A DNA stretch of 64,000 nucleotides from NCBI RefSeq assembly GCF_000261365.1, contig NZ_AJVC01000003.1:1240001-1304000 (forward strand). The letters run 5' to 3'. The notes under the pieces are model-generated. The model was not told the DNA's origin. It was given only the letters and a program-made list of their open reading frames with translations, and made no database searches. Each line of letters begins with the position of its first letter. Within the stretch, counting starts at the first letter, position 1. Positions 9,442 through 18,656 of this stretch are shown one piece after another. The stretch is from Herbaspirillum sp. GW103. GTDB lineage: Bacteria > Pseudomonadota > Gammaproteobacteria > Burkholderiales > Burkholderiaceae_D. A program made the translations under genes and the position numbers.

Positions 9442-10064
9442 GGCAGGACTCCCATCAGATAGACAAAGGTGAAGACGCCGATCCAGACCACGTCCAGGAA
9501 GTGCCAGAACATCGACAGGCACATCAGGCGGCGACCGTTGGCTTCGGTCAGGCCATGCTTGTTGATCTGGAACAGCAGCACGATCAGCCAGATGATGCCG
9601 AAGGTGACGTGCAGACCGTGGGTACCGACCAGCGCGAAGAACGAGGTCAGGAAGCCGCTGCGGGACGGGCCGGCGCCTTCGTGGATCAGGTGCAGGAACT
9701 CATACAGTTCGAAGTAGATGAAGCCCGCACCCAACAGACCCGTGATGACCAGCCAGATGATGGTGTTCTGCTGCTTCTTGGCCTGCATGGCCAGCATGGC
9801 GAAACCGTAGGTGATCGACGACAGCAGCAGCAGCGCAGTGTTGAGCGCCACCAGCGGCAGGTCGAACAGCTCGGCGCCGGTCGGACCGCCTGCATAGTTG
9901 CGGCCGAGCACGGCGTAGCACGCAAACAGGCAGGCGAAGATCAGGCAATCGCTCATCAGGTAGATCCAGAAGCCCAGCAGGGTGCCGTTCTCCGGATGAT
10001 GATGGCGGACGAAGTAGCGCGAGCTTGGCGTCGCGTCGGCCGTGTGGTTGATTGCTTCAGACAT
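9438..10064 (-). CDS. cyoC: Cytochrome bo3 ubiquinol oxidase subunit III (CyoC)
   Basis: Integral membrane subunit of 208 aa with five predicted helices; motifs [15 protein letters not shown] ([13 protein letters not shown]), [10 protein letters not shown] and [14 protein letters not shown] are standard for haem-copper oxidase subunit III. It overlaps cyoB by 8 bases at its start and cyoD by 4 at its end. It supports the stability and proton uptake of the quinol oxidase. Confidence 0.95.
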   Translation of the reverse strand: MSEAINHTADATPSSRYFVRHHHPENGTLLGFWIYLMSDCLIFACLFACYAVLGRNYAGGPTGAELFDLPLVALNTALLLLSSITYGFAMLAMQAKKQQNTIIWLVITGLLGAGFIYFELYEFLHLIHEGAGPSRSGFLTSFFALVGTHGLHVTFGIIWLIVLLFQINKHGLTEANGRRLMCLSMFWHFLDVVWIGVFTFVYLMGVLP

Positions 10065-12060
10065 GGCTATTCAACAGACGAGTGCGCTCTGCTTCGACAC
10101 GGACGACTTCGTCGGCCGGGATGTAGTAGTCGCGGTTGTAATTAAAGGTGTGGATGATGGTGGCAGCGATCAGTGCAACGAAGATCGCCACGGCCGGCAG
10201 CCACATGTGCCAGATCAGGGTGAAACCGAGTACGGCCGACAGTGCAGCGATGATGAAGCCGGCACCGGTGTTCTTGGGCATGTGGATTTCCACGAAGTCA
10301 CCCAGCGGACGCTGATACTGGTTCTTCTTCATGTCAGCCCAGGCGTCGTTGTCATGCACGACCGGGGTGAAGGCGAAGTTGTAGGCCGGCGGCGGCGACG
10401 AGGTCGACCATTCCAGGGTACGGCCATTCCACGGGTCACCGGTCACATCGGCCAGCTTCTTGCGGTCGCGGATGGAGACGGCGATCTGGATGATGAAGGA
10501 ACCGATGCCCAGGGCGATCAGGCCGGCGCCCAGTGCAGCGACCACGAACCAGATCTGCAGCGACGGATCGTCGAAGTGGCTCATGCGGCGGGTCACACCC
10601 ATCAGGCCCAGCACGTACAGCGGCATGAAGGCAAGGTAGAAGCCGACCAGCCAGAACCAGAACGAGCACTTGCCCCAGAACTCATTGAGCTTGAAGCCGA
10701 AGGCCTTCGGGAACCAGAAGTTGATGCCGGCAAACATGCCGAACACCACGCCACCGATGATGACGTTGTGGAAGTGGGCGATCAGGAACAGCGAGTTGTG
10801 CAGCACGAAGTCAGCCGGGGGAACGGCCAGCAGCACGCCGGTCATGCCGCCGATGACGAAGGTGACCATGAAACCAATGGTCCACAGCATCGGCACTTCG
10901 AAGCGGATACGGCCACGGTACATCGTGAAGAGCCAGTTGAAGATCTTGGCACCGGTCGGGATCGAGATGATCATCGTGGTGATGCCGAAGAACGAGTTCA
11001 CGCTGGCGCCCGAACCCATGGTGAAGAAGTGGTGCAGCCACACCAGGTAGGACAGGATGGTGATGACCACCGTCGCATACACCATAGAGGTGTAGCCGAA
11101 CAGGCGCTTGCCGCTGAAGGTCGAGACGATTTCCGAGAACACGCCGAAGGCCGGCAGGATCAGGATGTAGACCTCAGGGTGGCCCCAGATCCAGATCAGG
11201 TTCACGTACATCATGGCGTTGCCGCCCATGTCGTTGGTGAAAAAGTTGGTGCCGAAGACGCGGTCCAGGGACAGCATCGCCAGCACGGCGGTCAGCACCG
11301 GGAAGGCCGCCACGATCAGGACGTTGGTGCACAGCGAAGTCCAGGTGAAGACCGGCATCTTCATCATGTTCATGCCCGGGGCGCGCATCTTGACGATGGT
11401 CACCACCAGGTTGATGCCGGATAGCAGTGTCCCTACCCCGGCCACCTGCAAGGCCCAGATGTAGTAGTCCACCCCCACGTCGGGGCTGTAGAGGATGCCC
11501 GACAGCGGCGGGTACGCCAGCCAGCCGGTGCGGGCGAACTCGCCCACGAACAGCGAGGCCATCACCAGCATTGCGCCGAAGGTGGTCATCCAGAAGCTGA
11601 AGTTGTTCAGGAAGGGGAAGGCCACGTCACGCGCACCGATCTGCAGGGGCACGACGTAGTTCATCAGACCGGTCACCAGGGGCATGGCCACGAAGAAGAT
11701 CATGATCACGCCGTGGGCGGTGAACACCTGGTCATAGTGGTGCGGAGGCAGGAAGCCGGCATTGTCGCCGAACGCGATGGCCTGCTGCGCACGCATCATC
11801 AGCGCGTCGGCAAAGCCACGCAGCAGCATGACGATGGCCAGCACGATGTACATGATGCCGATGCGCTTGTGATCGATACTGGTGAACCAGTCGCGCCACA
11901 GCATGCCCCACAGGCGATATTTGGTGAGCAGGCCCAGTACCACTATGCCGCCCAGCGCCACCATGGCGAAGGTACCAATCAGGATCGGCTCATGGTATGG
12001 AATCGCTTCCAGACTGAGACGGCCGAAGATCAGCTTTATCAGGTCAAAATTGTCAGACAT
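10057..12060 (-). CDS. cyoB: Cytochrome bo3 ubiquinol oxidase subunit I (CyoB)
   Basis: Catalytic haem-copper subunit (667 aa, full length) that oxidises ubiquinol, reduces O2 and pumps protons. Visible are the low-spin haem ligand motif [11 protein letters not shown], the CuB/tyrosine cross-link motif [14 protein letters not shown], the HH pair in [10 protein letters not shown] and the haem-ligand region [19 protein letters not shown] ribosome-binding site precedes the ATG. It lies between cyoA and cyoC in the conserved order A-B-C-D. Confidence 0.97.
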   Translation of the reverse strand: MSDNFDLIKLIFGRLSLEAIPYHEPILIGTFAMVALGGIVVLGLLTKYRLWGMLWRDWFTSIDHKRIGIMYIVLAIVMLLRGFADALMMRAQQAIAFGDNAGFLPPHHYDQVFTAHGVIMIFFVAMPLVTGLMNYVVPLQIGARDVAFPFLNNFSFWMTTFGAMLVMASLFVGEFARTGWLAYPPLSGILYSPDVGVDYYIWALQVAGVGTLLSGINLVVTIVKMRAPGMNMMKMPVFTWTSLCTNVLIVAAFPVLTAVLAMLSLDRVFGTNFFTNDMGGNAMMYVNLIWIWGHPEVYILILPAFGVFSEIVSTFSGKRLFGYTSMVYATVVITILSYLVWLHHFFTMGSGASVNSFFGITTMIISIPTGAKIFNWLFTMYRGRIRFEVPMLWTIGFMVTFVIGGMTGVLLAVPPADFVLHNSLFLIAHFHNVIIGGVVFGMFAGINFWFPKAFGFKLNEFWGKCSFWFWLVGFYLAFMPLYVLGLMGVTRRMSHFDDPSLQIWFVVAALGAGLIALGIGSFIIQIAVSIRDRKKLADVTGDPWNGRTLEWSTSSPPPAYNFAFTPVVHDNDAWADMKKNQYQRPLGDFVEIHMPKNTGAGFIIAALSAVLGFTLIWHMWLPAVAIFVALIAATIIHTFNYNRDYYIPADEVVRVEAERTRLLNSHV

Positions 12061-12090
12061 CTTTACTTCCCGGGGAAAAAGGAAATGGGG

Positions 12091-12112
12091 GCGCAGCGGT
12101 ATTCTGCTGCGC
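12091..12112 (-). other. Intercistronic stem-loop between cyoA and cyoB
   Basis: A 7-bp perfect inverted repeat GCGCAGC / GCTGCGC with an 8-base loop lies in the 76-base gap between cyoA and cyoB. There is no T-run after it in the direction of transcription. A role in mRNA processing or stability is a guess. Confidence 0.35.
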
Positions 12113-12136
12113 TGATACGGCTACCAGGCAAGGAAA

Positions 12137-13069
12137 TCATTCGGCCTTTTGCTGGCCCGGTTTCACGTTCAGGTCGGTGGCCATCATCTTGTCCATGCAG
12201 ACCGTGTTGGCAGCCACGCAGCGGTTCACGATGGCGTGGAACAGGTCGGGCTCGACACTGCCGATGAGGCGGGCAGGTTCACGTTCGCTCGGCTGTTCCA
12301 GTTTCATGTACTCGGCACGGTCCAGCTTGCCGGCCGACGCCTTGGCTTTCTGGACCCAGGCGTCGAAGCCGGCCTGATCCAGGCCGTGGAACTTGAAACG
12401 CATGTGCGAGAAGCCGGCACCGCTGTAGTTGGCCGAGAAACCGTCGTATTCACCGGCCTTGTTGATCACGGCGTGCAGTTTGGTTTCCATGCTCGGCATG
12501 GCGTAGATCTGACCTGCCAGTGCCGGGATGTAGAAGGAGTTCATCACGTTGGAGGCGGTGATCTTGAACTGGATCGGGGTATCCACCGGTGCGGCCAGCT
12601 CGTTGACGGTGGCGATGCCCTGCTCCGGATAGATGAACAGCCACTTCCAGTCCAGCGCCACGACTTCCACCACCAGCGGCTTGACCTGGGGCGACAACGG
12701 ACGCTCGGCATCAATGCGCGAGAGCGGACGGTACGGGTCCAGGGTGTGGGTGGTGATCCAGGTCAGCAGGCCCAGGGCGATGATGATCAGCAGGGGCGCG
12801 CCCCAGATGACCAGCTCCAGGCGGGTCGAGTGATCCCAGTCCGGCTCGTAGGGAGCGGAAGTGTTGCTCTTGCGATAACGCCATGCAAACAGCAGCGTCA
12901 GGATGATCACCGGAACGATGATGAGCAGCATCAACGCAGTCGAGATGACGATCAGGCGTGCTTGCTGGTTAGCGATGTCGCCGGAAGGATTCATCACGAC
13001 GGTGTTGCACCCAGCCAACAGAAGCGCAGGAAGCAGGAGCAATCCGCGACGGAGGATTTGAGAAACCAT
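12137..13069 (-). CDS. cyoA: Cytochrome bo3 ubiquinol oxidase subunit II (CyoA)
   Basis: Lipoprotein subunit II (310 aa). The signal peptide ends with lipobox LLAGC. Two transmembrane helices (about 40-65 and 85-110) precede the periplasmic cupredoxin domain (WKWLFIYPEQGIATVNEL, ITASNVMNSFYIPALAGQIYAM). The CuA-binding Cys/His set is absent, as expected for a quinol rather than a cytochrome c oxidase. It is the first gene of the cyoABCD-SURF1 operon; the 160 bases upstream are shared with the divergent MFS gene and hold its promoter. Confidence 0.95.
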   Translation of the reverse strand: MVSQILRRGLLLLPALLLAGCNTVVMNPSGDIANQQARLIVISTALMLLIIVPVIILTLLFAWRYRKSNTSAPYEPDWDHSTRLELVIWGAPLLIIIALGLLTWITTHTLDPYRPLSRIDAERPLSPQVKPLVVEVVALDWKWLFIYPEQGIATVNELAAPVDTPIQFKITASNVMNSFYIPALAGQIYAMPSMETKLHAVINKAGEYDGFSANYSGAGFSHMRFKFHGLDQAGFDAWVQKAKASAGKLDRAEYMKLEQPSEREPARLIGSVEPDLFHAIVNRCVAANTVCMDKMMATDLNVKPGQQKAE

Positions 13070-13112
13070 GAAGGAAAATTCCAGTCGTATGTATCAGAGC
13101 GTGGTAATGTAA

Positions 13113-13133
13113 CGCCAATAAAGTGTGTTGGCG
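13113..13133. promoter_or_regulatory. Inverted repeat in the cyoA / MFS divergent promoter region
   Basis: CGCCAA and TTGGCG form a 6-bp inverted repeat with a 9-base spacer, 44 bases before the cyoA start and about 97 before the MFS start. It is a plausible operator for a dimeric regulator, but I cannot assign it to one; it is not an FNR or Fur consensus. Confidence 0.3.
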
Positions 13134-13229
13134 ATTGGACGTTTTGTCCCACCCTGTCACTTGCCACCTGCCAGGTTGGGATTTGTAGCACGTACTGCGA
13201 CTAAACCTCTAACAGTGGGAGACAAAGCC

Positions 13230-14573
13230 ATGGCAAGCACCAGCATCCACAATGCTCAGGGTTCGGGTCAACTCCGGCCTCAAGCGAACAATCCTTCCAC
13301 TTCCCACGAACACGGCACGATCGAACCCGGTGAGATCGCCGTCGGCGTGGTGATCGGACGAGCGTCCGAATACTTCGACTTCTTCGTTTATGCACTGGCT
13401 TCGGTGCTGGTGTTTCCGCAGGTCTTCTTCCCCAACGAGCCCAAACTGGAAGGCACGCTCTATTCCTTCGTGATCTTTTCCTTCGCCTTCCTGGCCCGCC
13501 CCATCGGGACCACGATCTTCATGGCGATTCAAAAACGCTTCGGACGAGAGGTGAAACTGACGCTGGCCCTGTTCATGCTCGGTTTTTCGACTGCGGGCAT
13601 TGCCTTGTTGCCAACTTTTGAACACATTGGCATGTGGGCCATCATCTTGCTCTCGCTCTTGCGCGTTGGTCAAGGGGTGGCGTTGGGCGGTGCCTGGGAC
13701 GGTCTGCCCTCGTTGCTGGCGATGAACGCGCCGCCGAACAAGCGTGGCTGGTATGCTGCGCTGGGCCAGTTGGGTGCCCCGCTGGGTTTCGTGGTGGCGG
13801 CCAGCCTGTTTGCCTACATGCTTTCCAGCCTGACCACCGCCGATTTCCTGGAATGGGGCTGGCGTTATCCCTTCTATGTGGCCTTTGCCATCAACGTGGT
13901 CGCATTGTTCTCGCGCCTGCGCCTGGTCTCGGCGCCGGAATACGCCAAGCTGCTCGATGAGCGTGAACTGGAACCGGCCGGCGTGGTTGAGCTCGCTACC
14001 ACCCAGGGCCGCAACATCATCATTGGTGCCCTGGCTGCCCTGGCCAGCTATGCCCTGTTCCATCTGGTGACGGTGTTTCCGCTGTCCTGGATCAAGCTGT
14101 ATTCGCTGCGGGAAGCGGTGGACTTTCTGGTGATCCAGATCTGGGGCGGCCTCATCATGGCGGTGGGCATTGTGGTCTCGGGCCTGATCGCCGACCGCTT
14201 CGGTCGCCGCAACACGCTGGGCTCGATGGCATTGCTGATCGCGATCCTGTCGGCCTTCGTGCCGACGCTGATGAATGGTGGCGAATCCGGCCAGAATGCC
14301 TTCATCCTGATCGGTTTCGCCCTGCTGGGCTTGTCCTACGGCCAGGCAGCCGGCGCCGTGACGGCCAACTTCAAGGCCCGCTATCGCTACACCGGCGCAG
14401 CCCTGACTTCCGATCTGGCCTGGCTGGTCGGCGCCGGTTTCGCACCACTGGTGGCACTGGGCTTGTCGGCGCACTTCGGCATGGCTTACGTGAGCTTCTA
14501 TCTGCTGTCGGGCGCTGTAGGTTCGCTGGCAGCGTTGAGTCTGAACAGGGCGCTGGAGGCGCGGGATGACTGA
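13230..14573 (+). CDS. MFS transporter of the metabolite:H+ symporter (MHS) type
   Basis: Twelve-helix major facilitator protein (447 aa) related to sugar/organic-acid proton symporters. The MFS signature after helix 2 is partly degenerate, while the helix 8-9 loop has LIADRFGRRNTLG; helix 1 begins RASEYFDFFVYALASVLVFP, typical of the MHS group. ATG at 13230 is chosen because GGGAGA lies 8 bases upstream; longer frames upstream have no ribosome-binding site. It is divergent from cyoA and ends at a strong terminator. Substrate unknown. Confidence 0.88.
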   Translation: MASTSIHNAQGSGQLRPQANNPSTSHEHGTIEPGEIAVGVVIGRASEYFDFFVYALASVLVFPQVFFPNEPKLEGTLYSFVIFSFAFLARPIGTTIFMAIQKRFGREVKLTLALFMLGFSTAGIALLPTFEHIGMWAIILLSLLRVGQGVALGGAWDGLPSLLAMNAPPNKRGWYAALGQLGAPLGFVVAASLFAYMLSSLTTADFLEWGWRYPFYVAFAINVVALFSRLRLVSAPEYAKLLDERELEPAGVVELATTQGRNIIIGALAALASYALFHLVTVFPLSWIKLYSLREAVDFLVIQIWGGLIMAVGIVVSGLIADRFGRRNTLGSMALLIAILSAFVPTLMNGGESGQNAFILIGFALLGLSYGQAAGAVTANFKARYRYTGAALTSDLAWLVGAGFAPLVALGLSAHFGMAYVSFYLLSGAVGSLAALSLNRALEARDD

Positions 14574-14613
14574 ACCGTACTGAGCAGCTCATCACTGCGG
14601 GCATGATGAAGGA

Positions 14614-14643
14614 AAAACCCGGAAGGAAACTTCCGGGTTTTTT
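14614..14643. terminator. Bidirectional rho-independent terminator
   Basis: A perfect 12-bp stem (AAAACCCGGAAG / CTTCCGGGTTTT) with a GAAA tetraloop and a T-run follows the MFS gene. The opposite strand also ends in a T-run, so it can close the convergent immunity gene at 14668. Confidence 0.93.
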
Positions 14644-14667
14644 ATTGGGCGATTCACCAGCCTCCTG

Positions 14668-15396
14668 TCAGATCAGCAGATCCGGGTAGCGCGGCAGCAA
14701 GTTCTGATCCGTCAGCCTGACCTCGATGTCATGGGCGAGGCGTACGTGAGCGGGGTTATCGATGTCGAAGATCGTATCGGCGACGCTGATGATGATCGTG
14801 CCCATCAGTTGGCCGGCAGCGTCGTGCACAAGCTCCAGTCGGGCAGCTTCGGGAACTTGCCTGGTCGACAGTTGCCGGGGCAGGTAAAGCATCCAGCCGA
14901 CTCCAGGCTTGTCTCGAAATACCGGGCGATACCGGGCAGGCTGGACAAACAGTACTTTAGGAGCAAAAAGCTGAACTGCCATTTCAATAGTTTCAACCAC
15001 TGTAGCCACAGTCCAGACGGACATATCCTGCACGGACAGAGAGATAATTTCCGGTGCCCCATCAGCGTGATTAAACTGATATGCAATACTGGCACCACGC
15101 CCCACTTCCATTTCTCCATTCCAGAGCGTCACATGGCGGCAGGATGAAGCAGGCTCCCCTCGGTAGCGCTCGCGATGAACCGCACTCAGGGCCGAGGAAG
15201 CTTTTTCCCCATCGAACGCAGGATAACGGAAGGACCCCTCCATATCGCCTGTTGCCAATAACCAGTTCTGTGGTCGCAAATTCCCATCTTGTTCAGCCAA
15301 GTTCCGGACAAATTCATGGATTGTTCCCATTCGTTGCATCAGGTCCTGTGCAACGACAGGAGCAGGCAAGAATATTTGCATGTCAAAAGGTTTCAT
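14668..15396 (-). CDS. Immunity protein for the adjacent nuclease effector (Imm52-like, TsiT position)
   Basis: Cytoplasmic-looking protein of 242 aa with no signal peptide or membrane segment. Sequence and size resemble the Imm52 family, which accompanies Tox-REase-5 toxins. It follows the effector gene by 16 bases, the usual place for an immunity gene. Base composition is visibly more AT-rich than the flanking genes, which fits horizontal exchange of effector-immunity pairs. It should bind and neutralise the nuclease in the producing cell. Family assignment is from recall of conserved features, not a search. Confidence 0.72.
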   Translation of the reverse strand: MKPFDMQIFLPAPVVAQDLMQRMGTIHEFVRNLAEQDGNLRPQNWLLATGDMEGSFRYPAFDGEKASSALSAVHRERYRGEPASSCRHVTLWNGEMEVGRGASIAYQFNHADGAPEIISLSVQDMSVWTVATVVETIEMAVQLFAPKVLFVQPARYRPVFRDKPGVGWMLYLPRQLSTRQVPEAARLELVHDAAGQLMGTIIISVADTIFDIDNPAHVRLAHDIEVRLTDQNLLPRYPDLLI

Positions 15397-15412
15397 GATG
15401 CTTGATCTGGAT

Positions 15413-16027
15413 TCAGGGAAGGTGAATGGTTTGAATGGTCGGAGAAATCTGGGCGATCAAGGGTGCCATGTATTGGAAAGACAAGGGCTCTTGGAAGTAC
15501 CATCTCAATTGCACCGGCGGGCGAGGCAGCGCAACTTCGTGCTGTTTTCGAGCCTTCTCAACCATGTCGCTCATGATTTCGCGTTGGAAGTGGTACTTGA
15601 ACTGATTCGGGGCGACAAAAAACTGGTCATATCCAGCCTTTGCATCCATCAACAAGCATTCGGTCGCCTTGAATCCATCAAACTCCCGGCCCTCGTACTT
15701 CCACTCCGTCAAAAACAGCGGCCCGGCACGCATGCCGGTAACGCGCGCCTGATAATCCATCCATGATTTGTGTTCCTTGAAATTCTTGGTGATCTCATGC
15801 CCCGCCAGCGGCGGACAATCCCGGCACTTCTCCCGCGCAGCCGCGTCCACCTCGGCCTTGGCCAGTGGTGAATTTTTGGTCTTATCTGCTTCTTCCCGTC
15901 GCTTCTCGATTCCCTCACCCGCCACCACGCCCCCCGCCCCGCCTGCGGCACGAGGCAACCAGCGTTGGATCACGGGCACGGCACGTTGCGCCGCGGCGCG
16001 CCCGACCTGAACTGCAAGACCAGCCAT
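15413..16027 (-). CDS. T6SS nuclease effector, Tox-REase-5 domain (TseT-like)
   Basis: Restriction-endonuclease-fold toxin (204 aa). Residues about 68-190 carry the Tox-REase-5 core: CRDCPP, DYQARVTG, EWKYEGREFDGF and LLMDAKAGYDQFF. Asp117, Asp128 and Lys130 fit a PD-(D/E)xK nuclease site. The N-terminal 60 residues contain an Ala/Gly-rich stretch that could be a transmembrane or chaperone-binding part. The start overlaps the stop of the small co-chaperone gene (TAATG). Gene order matches the characterised PAAR4-TecT-co-TecT-TseT-TsiT locus of Pseudomonas aeruginosa, whose effector degrades DNA in rival cells. Confidence 0.88.
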   Translation of the reverse strand: MAGLAVQVGRAAAQRAVPVIQRWLPRAAGGAGGVVAGEGIEKRREEADKTKNSPLAKAEVDAAAREKCRDCPPLAGHEITKNFKEHKSWMDYQARVTGMRAGPLFLTEWKYEGREFDGFKATECLLMDAKAGYDQFFVAPNQFKYHFQREIMSDMVEKARKQHEVALPRPPVQLRWYFQEPLSFQYMAPLIAQISPTIQTIHLP

Positions 16028-16383
16028 TATTGTTCCTCCTTCATGCGTTGTAATTCGTCGGCCAGAATGGCATCGAAGTCATCCAGCCGTTGCTCCGGCG
16101 TGGCACCTGGCCTGCTCAGGTAGTAGCGGATCAGTTCATCGCCGAACAAGCCAGGCGCCCCCGCTTCGAATGTCATCATGTAGAGTAGATGCGGCGTCGA
16201 GGTAAACCCGATTTCCCTACCACGTTCATAGGCAACACGCATGCGCTCGATCACTTCGGCACGACCGGGGTCGCTAAGCAGGTCTTCGTGGTCCGCGAGA
16301 TATTGATCCGCTGCAGCCGAAATGAAGTGTTGAGTATCGCTATCCAGAAACTGCTGGTATTGCGCAGGGGTGAGTTCAATCAT
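16027..16383 (-). CDS. Small co-chaperone-like protein of the T6SS effector operon (co-TecT position)
   Basis: Acidic helical protein of 118 aa starting MIELTPAQYQQFL, with no signal peptide. It overlaps the DUF4123 gene by 8 bases and the effector gene by 1. In Pseudomonas a small protein in the same place (co-TecT) helps the DUF4123 chaperone release the effector to PAAR. The functional call rests on position and size; the family is otherwise unnamed to me. Confidence 0.66.
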   Translation of the reverse strand: MIELTPAQYQQFLDSDTQHFISAAADQYLADHEDLLSDPGRAEVIERMRVAYERGREIGFTSTPHLLYMMTFEAGAPGLFGDELIRYYLSRPGATPEQRLDDFDAILADELQRMKEEQ

Positions 16384-16879
16384 GATCGCGTCCGATATGA
16401 ACAGGACGGCCGTCGAGCAGAAAATGCCATTCCCGGAGGGAGTCGAAGAAAACCAGGCGCTGAGCCTCATCGAGCCGCTGCGCCAGCGTCGCCAGTACGC
16501 GTGGATCCCAGAACCGGACCAGGGCCGAGCGGCCGTCAGGCAAGCGCATGTCCAGGCGCGCCTTCAAATGCGCGGCAAGTTCGGCAGTGCCAAGCGCGGC
16601 ATAAATCCAGGAAACAGCCGGCTTGCATTGCTCCAATGCAAGCAAATCGCGGCAAAGCGCTTCGGATTGCAATTGCACCGCCAGCAACCACGGACCGTCC
16701 TCCTTCAAGGACTCTTCTTCGGTACCTGCGAACAAAGCCTGAGCACCCGGCTGCTCAGCCAGGCGCGCCGGCAAGTTCATCTCCGCGTACTGAAACCCAT
16801 CGACCAGCACATGCAGGTGCTCGCCCGGCAAAGGCTTCGGCAGCGCCTTGATACGCCCATGCAGCAATGAAGCGCTCAT
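16376..16879 (-). CDS. DUF4123 T6SS effector chaperone (TecT-like)
   Basis: A 167-residue DUF4123 protein (VLVDGFQYAEMN, PWLLAVQL, VRFWDPRVLATL, FFDSLREWHFLLDGR), the adaptor family that loads effectors onto PAAR or VgrG. The WDPRVL segment is the most typical part of the domain. The start at 16879 overlaps the PAAR stop (ATGA). Translational coupling on both sides indicates one delivery unit with the PAAR protein and nuclease. Confidence 0.86.
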   Translation of the reverse strand: MSASLLHGRIKALPKPLPGEHLHVLVDGFQYAEMNLPARLAEQPGAQALFAGTEEESLKEDGPWLLAVQLQSEALCRDLLALEQCKPAVSWIYAALGTAELAAHLKARLDMRLPDGRSALVRFWDPRVLATLAQRLDEAQRLVFFDSLREWHFLLDGRPVHIGRDHD

Positions 16880-17289
16880 GTCCGCACCATCAAGGTCTGG
16901 CCAGACCGCGCGGCGGCAGCCAGGCAAGGCAGGCAAATCGAGGAAGGCAAGGATGACGCGACTGCCGCCAGGGACTGGGCCGTAACGGCATCCTCGGCGG
17001 GCGCGGTCTGGCCAGCCGTTTGCCCCTCCGAATGCGTGGCCACCCCCTGACTCGCCATCAGCGTGGCCCCACAAGCCGTCCGGTCGCCGTCGCGCGCCGG
17101 TGCCTGGCCCATGGACTTCATGTCGCCCGCACCGGATGTGATCGGAAATGTCCCTTTGCACTTGGGACAGGTGGTCAGGTCGCCGACACGCGCGACGGCC
17201 TTGCCATGAACGAGAAAGGTCTGATCGCCGGAAATGACCGTGCCACCATGGCTGGTCTTGTCGCCGACAACGATGAAGGGACGCCCCAT
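16876..17289 (-). CDS. PAAR-domain spike-tip protein
   Basis: A 137-residue protein whose first 90 residues are a PAAR domain (GDKTSHGGTVISG, VARVGDLTTCPKCKG, DGDRTACGATLMAS). PAAR proteins form the sharpened tip of the T6SS spike. The C-terminal 45 residues are low-complexity with a CLPC pair. ATG at 17289 has AGGAGA 6 bases upstream; an in-frame start at 17373 would add residues without support. First gene of the five-gene cargo operon. No T6SS structural genes or VgrG lie in this window. Confidence 0.9.
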   Translation of the reverse strand: MGRPFIVVGDKTSHGGTVISGDQTFLVHGKAVARVGDLTTCPKCKGTFPITSGAGDMKSMGQAPARDGDRTACGATLMASQGVATHSEGQTAGQTAPAEDAVTAQSLAAVASSLPSSICLPCLAAAARSGQTLMVRT

Positions 17290-17404
17290 GCAGCTCTCCT
17301 TGCCAGCACTACCGCTGGAATTGATGAGCCGCTTCGAGTCGCTCGGCGGAGAATGACTCCCCGCCTCATTCAATCAACGAGCAATAATCGAAATCCTTTG
17401 AGCC

Positions 17405-18511
17405 TCAGTCAGGAGTGCCCGCATTGACCACCTCATGCACGAAGCGCAATTTTTCCAGTACCGGCGTGGACAAGGTGAAGGGATAGGAATCGGGCATACC
17501 GATGCTGCGATTCAGGCTGTTGAGCACATAGGTCAGCGCAAACCACTCGCGGGCCAGCTCATCGAAGGAGCCAGCCGCTACCGGCGGCGCCGTGATGACC
17601 AGCTTCTGCTCGCCTTCGTGACGTGGCCGCAATTGCACGCCGCAAGCGTAGGCCGTCTCCAGCGTATCAAACATATGAAGATAATGCGCCCAGGTCTCCG
17701 CCCAGTCTTCCCAGGGGTGGCTGCTGGCATAGGCGCTGACGAAGTTTTCTTCCCAATCGGGACGTGGGCCGTTTTGGTAGTGAGTCTTCAACGCCTCGCC
17801 ATAATCCTGGCGCTCGTCGCCGAATTTGGCGCGGAAAGGCTCCAGCCATGCTGTCGGGGCCACCAGGCGATCAAAATAATAGTGGCCGCTCTCATGCCGG
17901 AAATGTCCCAGCAGCGTGCGATACGGCTCGGCCATCTGCTCGCGCGCCTGTTCGCGGTAGGCGGGATCGGCTTCGGCGATGTTGATGGTGATGACGCCAT
18001 CGGCGTGCCCGGTCAGCACCCGCTCGCCATGCGGCAGGTCCTGCAGGAATTCGAAGGCCAGGCCGGCTTCTTCATCCTCCATCTTTGGTACCGGCTGCAA
18101 TTGCAAGGTCCAGAGAGAATGCAGCAGGCGTCGCTTGGCCGTCTCCAGTCGGCTCCACAACACGCGGTTGTTGCCTTCGTCGAGATTGGGAATGACGCGG
18201 GTCAGGCGGCAGGAAGCGCACAGCTCGTGCGGTTCGCGCTCATCGAGCATCCAGTTGCAGATGTTCTCGCGCCAGTAGTTGAGACACTGCTTGAAGACCC
18301 TGCCCTCGTTGTCCGGCCTGACGCTGCGCCAGCGGCCCGGACCCGCTTCGGGCTCGGCATCTTGTGGCGGCGCCACTTCCGGAACCAGTAGCGAAAAGCT
18401 GCCAATGGCTTGCAACTCGGGCTGATAACCCAGCATCCAGCCGCAATTTCCGCACACGGTGTTTTCGAAGAAAACTTGCAGGCCGCAGTTGTCGCAGTGA
18501 AAGGTTTTCAT
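17405..18511 (-). CDS. Zinc-ribbon putative metallopeptidase
   Basis: Protein of 368 aa of the putative zinc-binding metallopeptidase family. The N-terminus has paired Cys knuckles (CDNCG, CGNCG) forming a zinc ribbon, and there are two more Cys (CASC). The central HESGHYY (HExxH) is the expected catalytic zinc site, and WAETWAHYLHMFDTLETA downstream supplies further conserved residues. No signal peptide, so cytoplasmic. ATG at 18511 has a strong purine-rich site (GGGGGAG); a 57-base-longer start lacks one. Substrate unknown. It stands between nadC and the T6SS cargo operon and need not be related to either. Confidence 0.82.
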   Translation of the reverse strand: MKTFHCDNCGLQVFFENTVCGNCGWMLGYQPELQAIGSFSLLVPEVAPPQDAEPEAGPGRWRSVRPDNEGRVFKQCLNYWRENICNWMLDEREPHELCASCRLTRVIPNLDEGNNRVLWSRLETAKRRLLHSLWTLQLQPVPKMEDEEAGLAFEFLQDLPHGERVLTGHADGVITINIAEADPAYREQAREQMAEPYRTLLGHFRHESGHYYFDRLVAPTAWLEPFRAKFGDERQDYGEALKTHYQNGPRPDWEENFVSAYASSHPWEDWAETWAHYLHMFDTLETAYACGVQLRPRHEGEQKLVITAPPVAAGSFDELAREWFALTYVLNSLNRSIGMPDSYPFTLSTPVLEKLRFVHEVVNAGTPD

Positions 18512-18536
18512 GGCTCCCCCTTTGTTTATCGTCATG

Positions 18537-18559
18537 GCCGGCGAACCATTGTCGCCGGC
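18537..18559 (-). other. Stem-loop upstream of the metallopeptidase gene
   Basis: A perfect 8-bp inverted repeat GCCGGCGA / TCGCCGGC with a 7-base loop lies between nadC and the metallopeptidase start. It lacks a T-run on either side, so termination after nadC or a leader structure is possible but not shown. Confidence 0.35.
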
Positions 18560-18656
18560 ATCTGGCATTGGAAGGGGAAAACCTCAATACGTTCCTGCAC
18601 TTGATGGCGCAGGAAAATGAAGCCCGGCGCAGGCTCGCAGCGCCAGGCGAGCGCAA

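Noticed and set aside
10042-11424. A 460-codon open frame on the plus strand opposite cyoB
   Set aside because: Translation is a His/Asp/Gly-rich shadow of cyoB codons with no domain; cyoB is certain.
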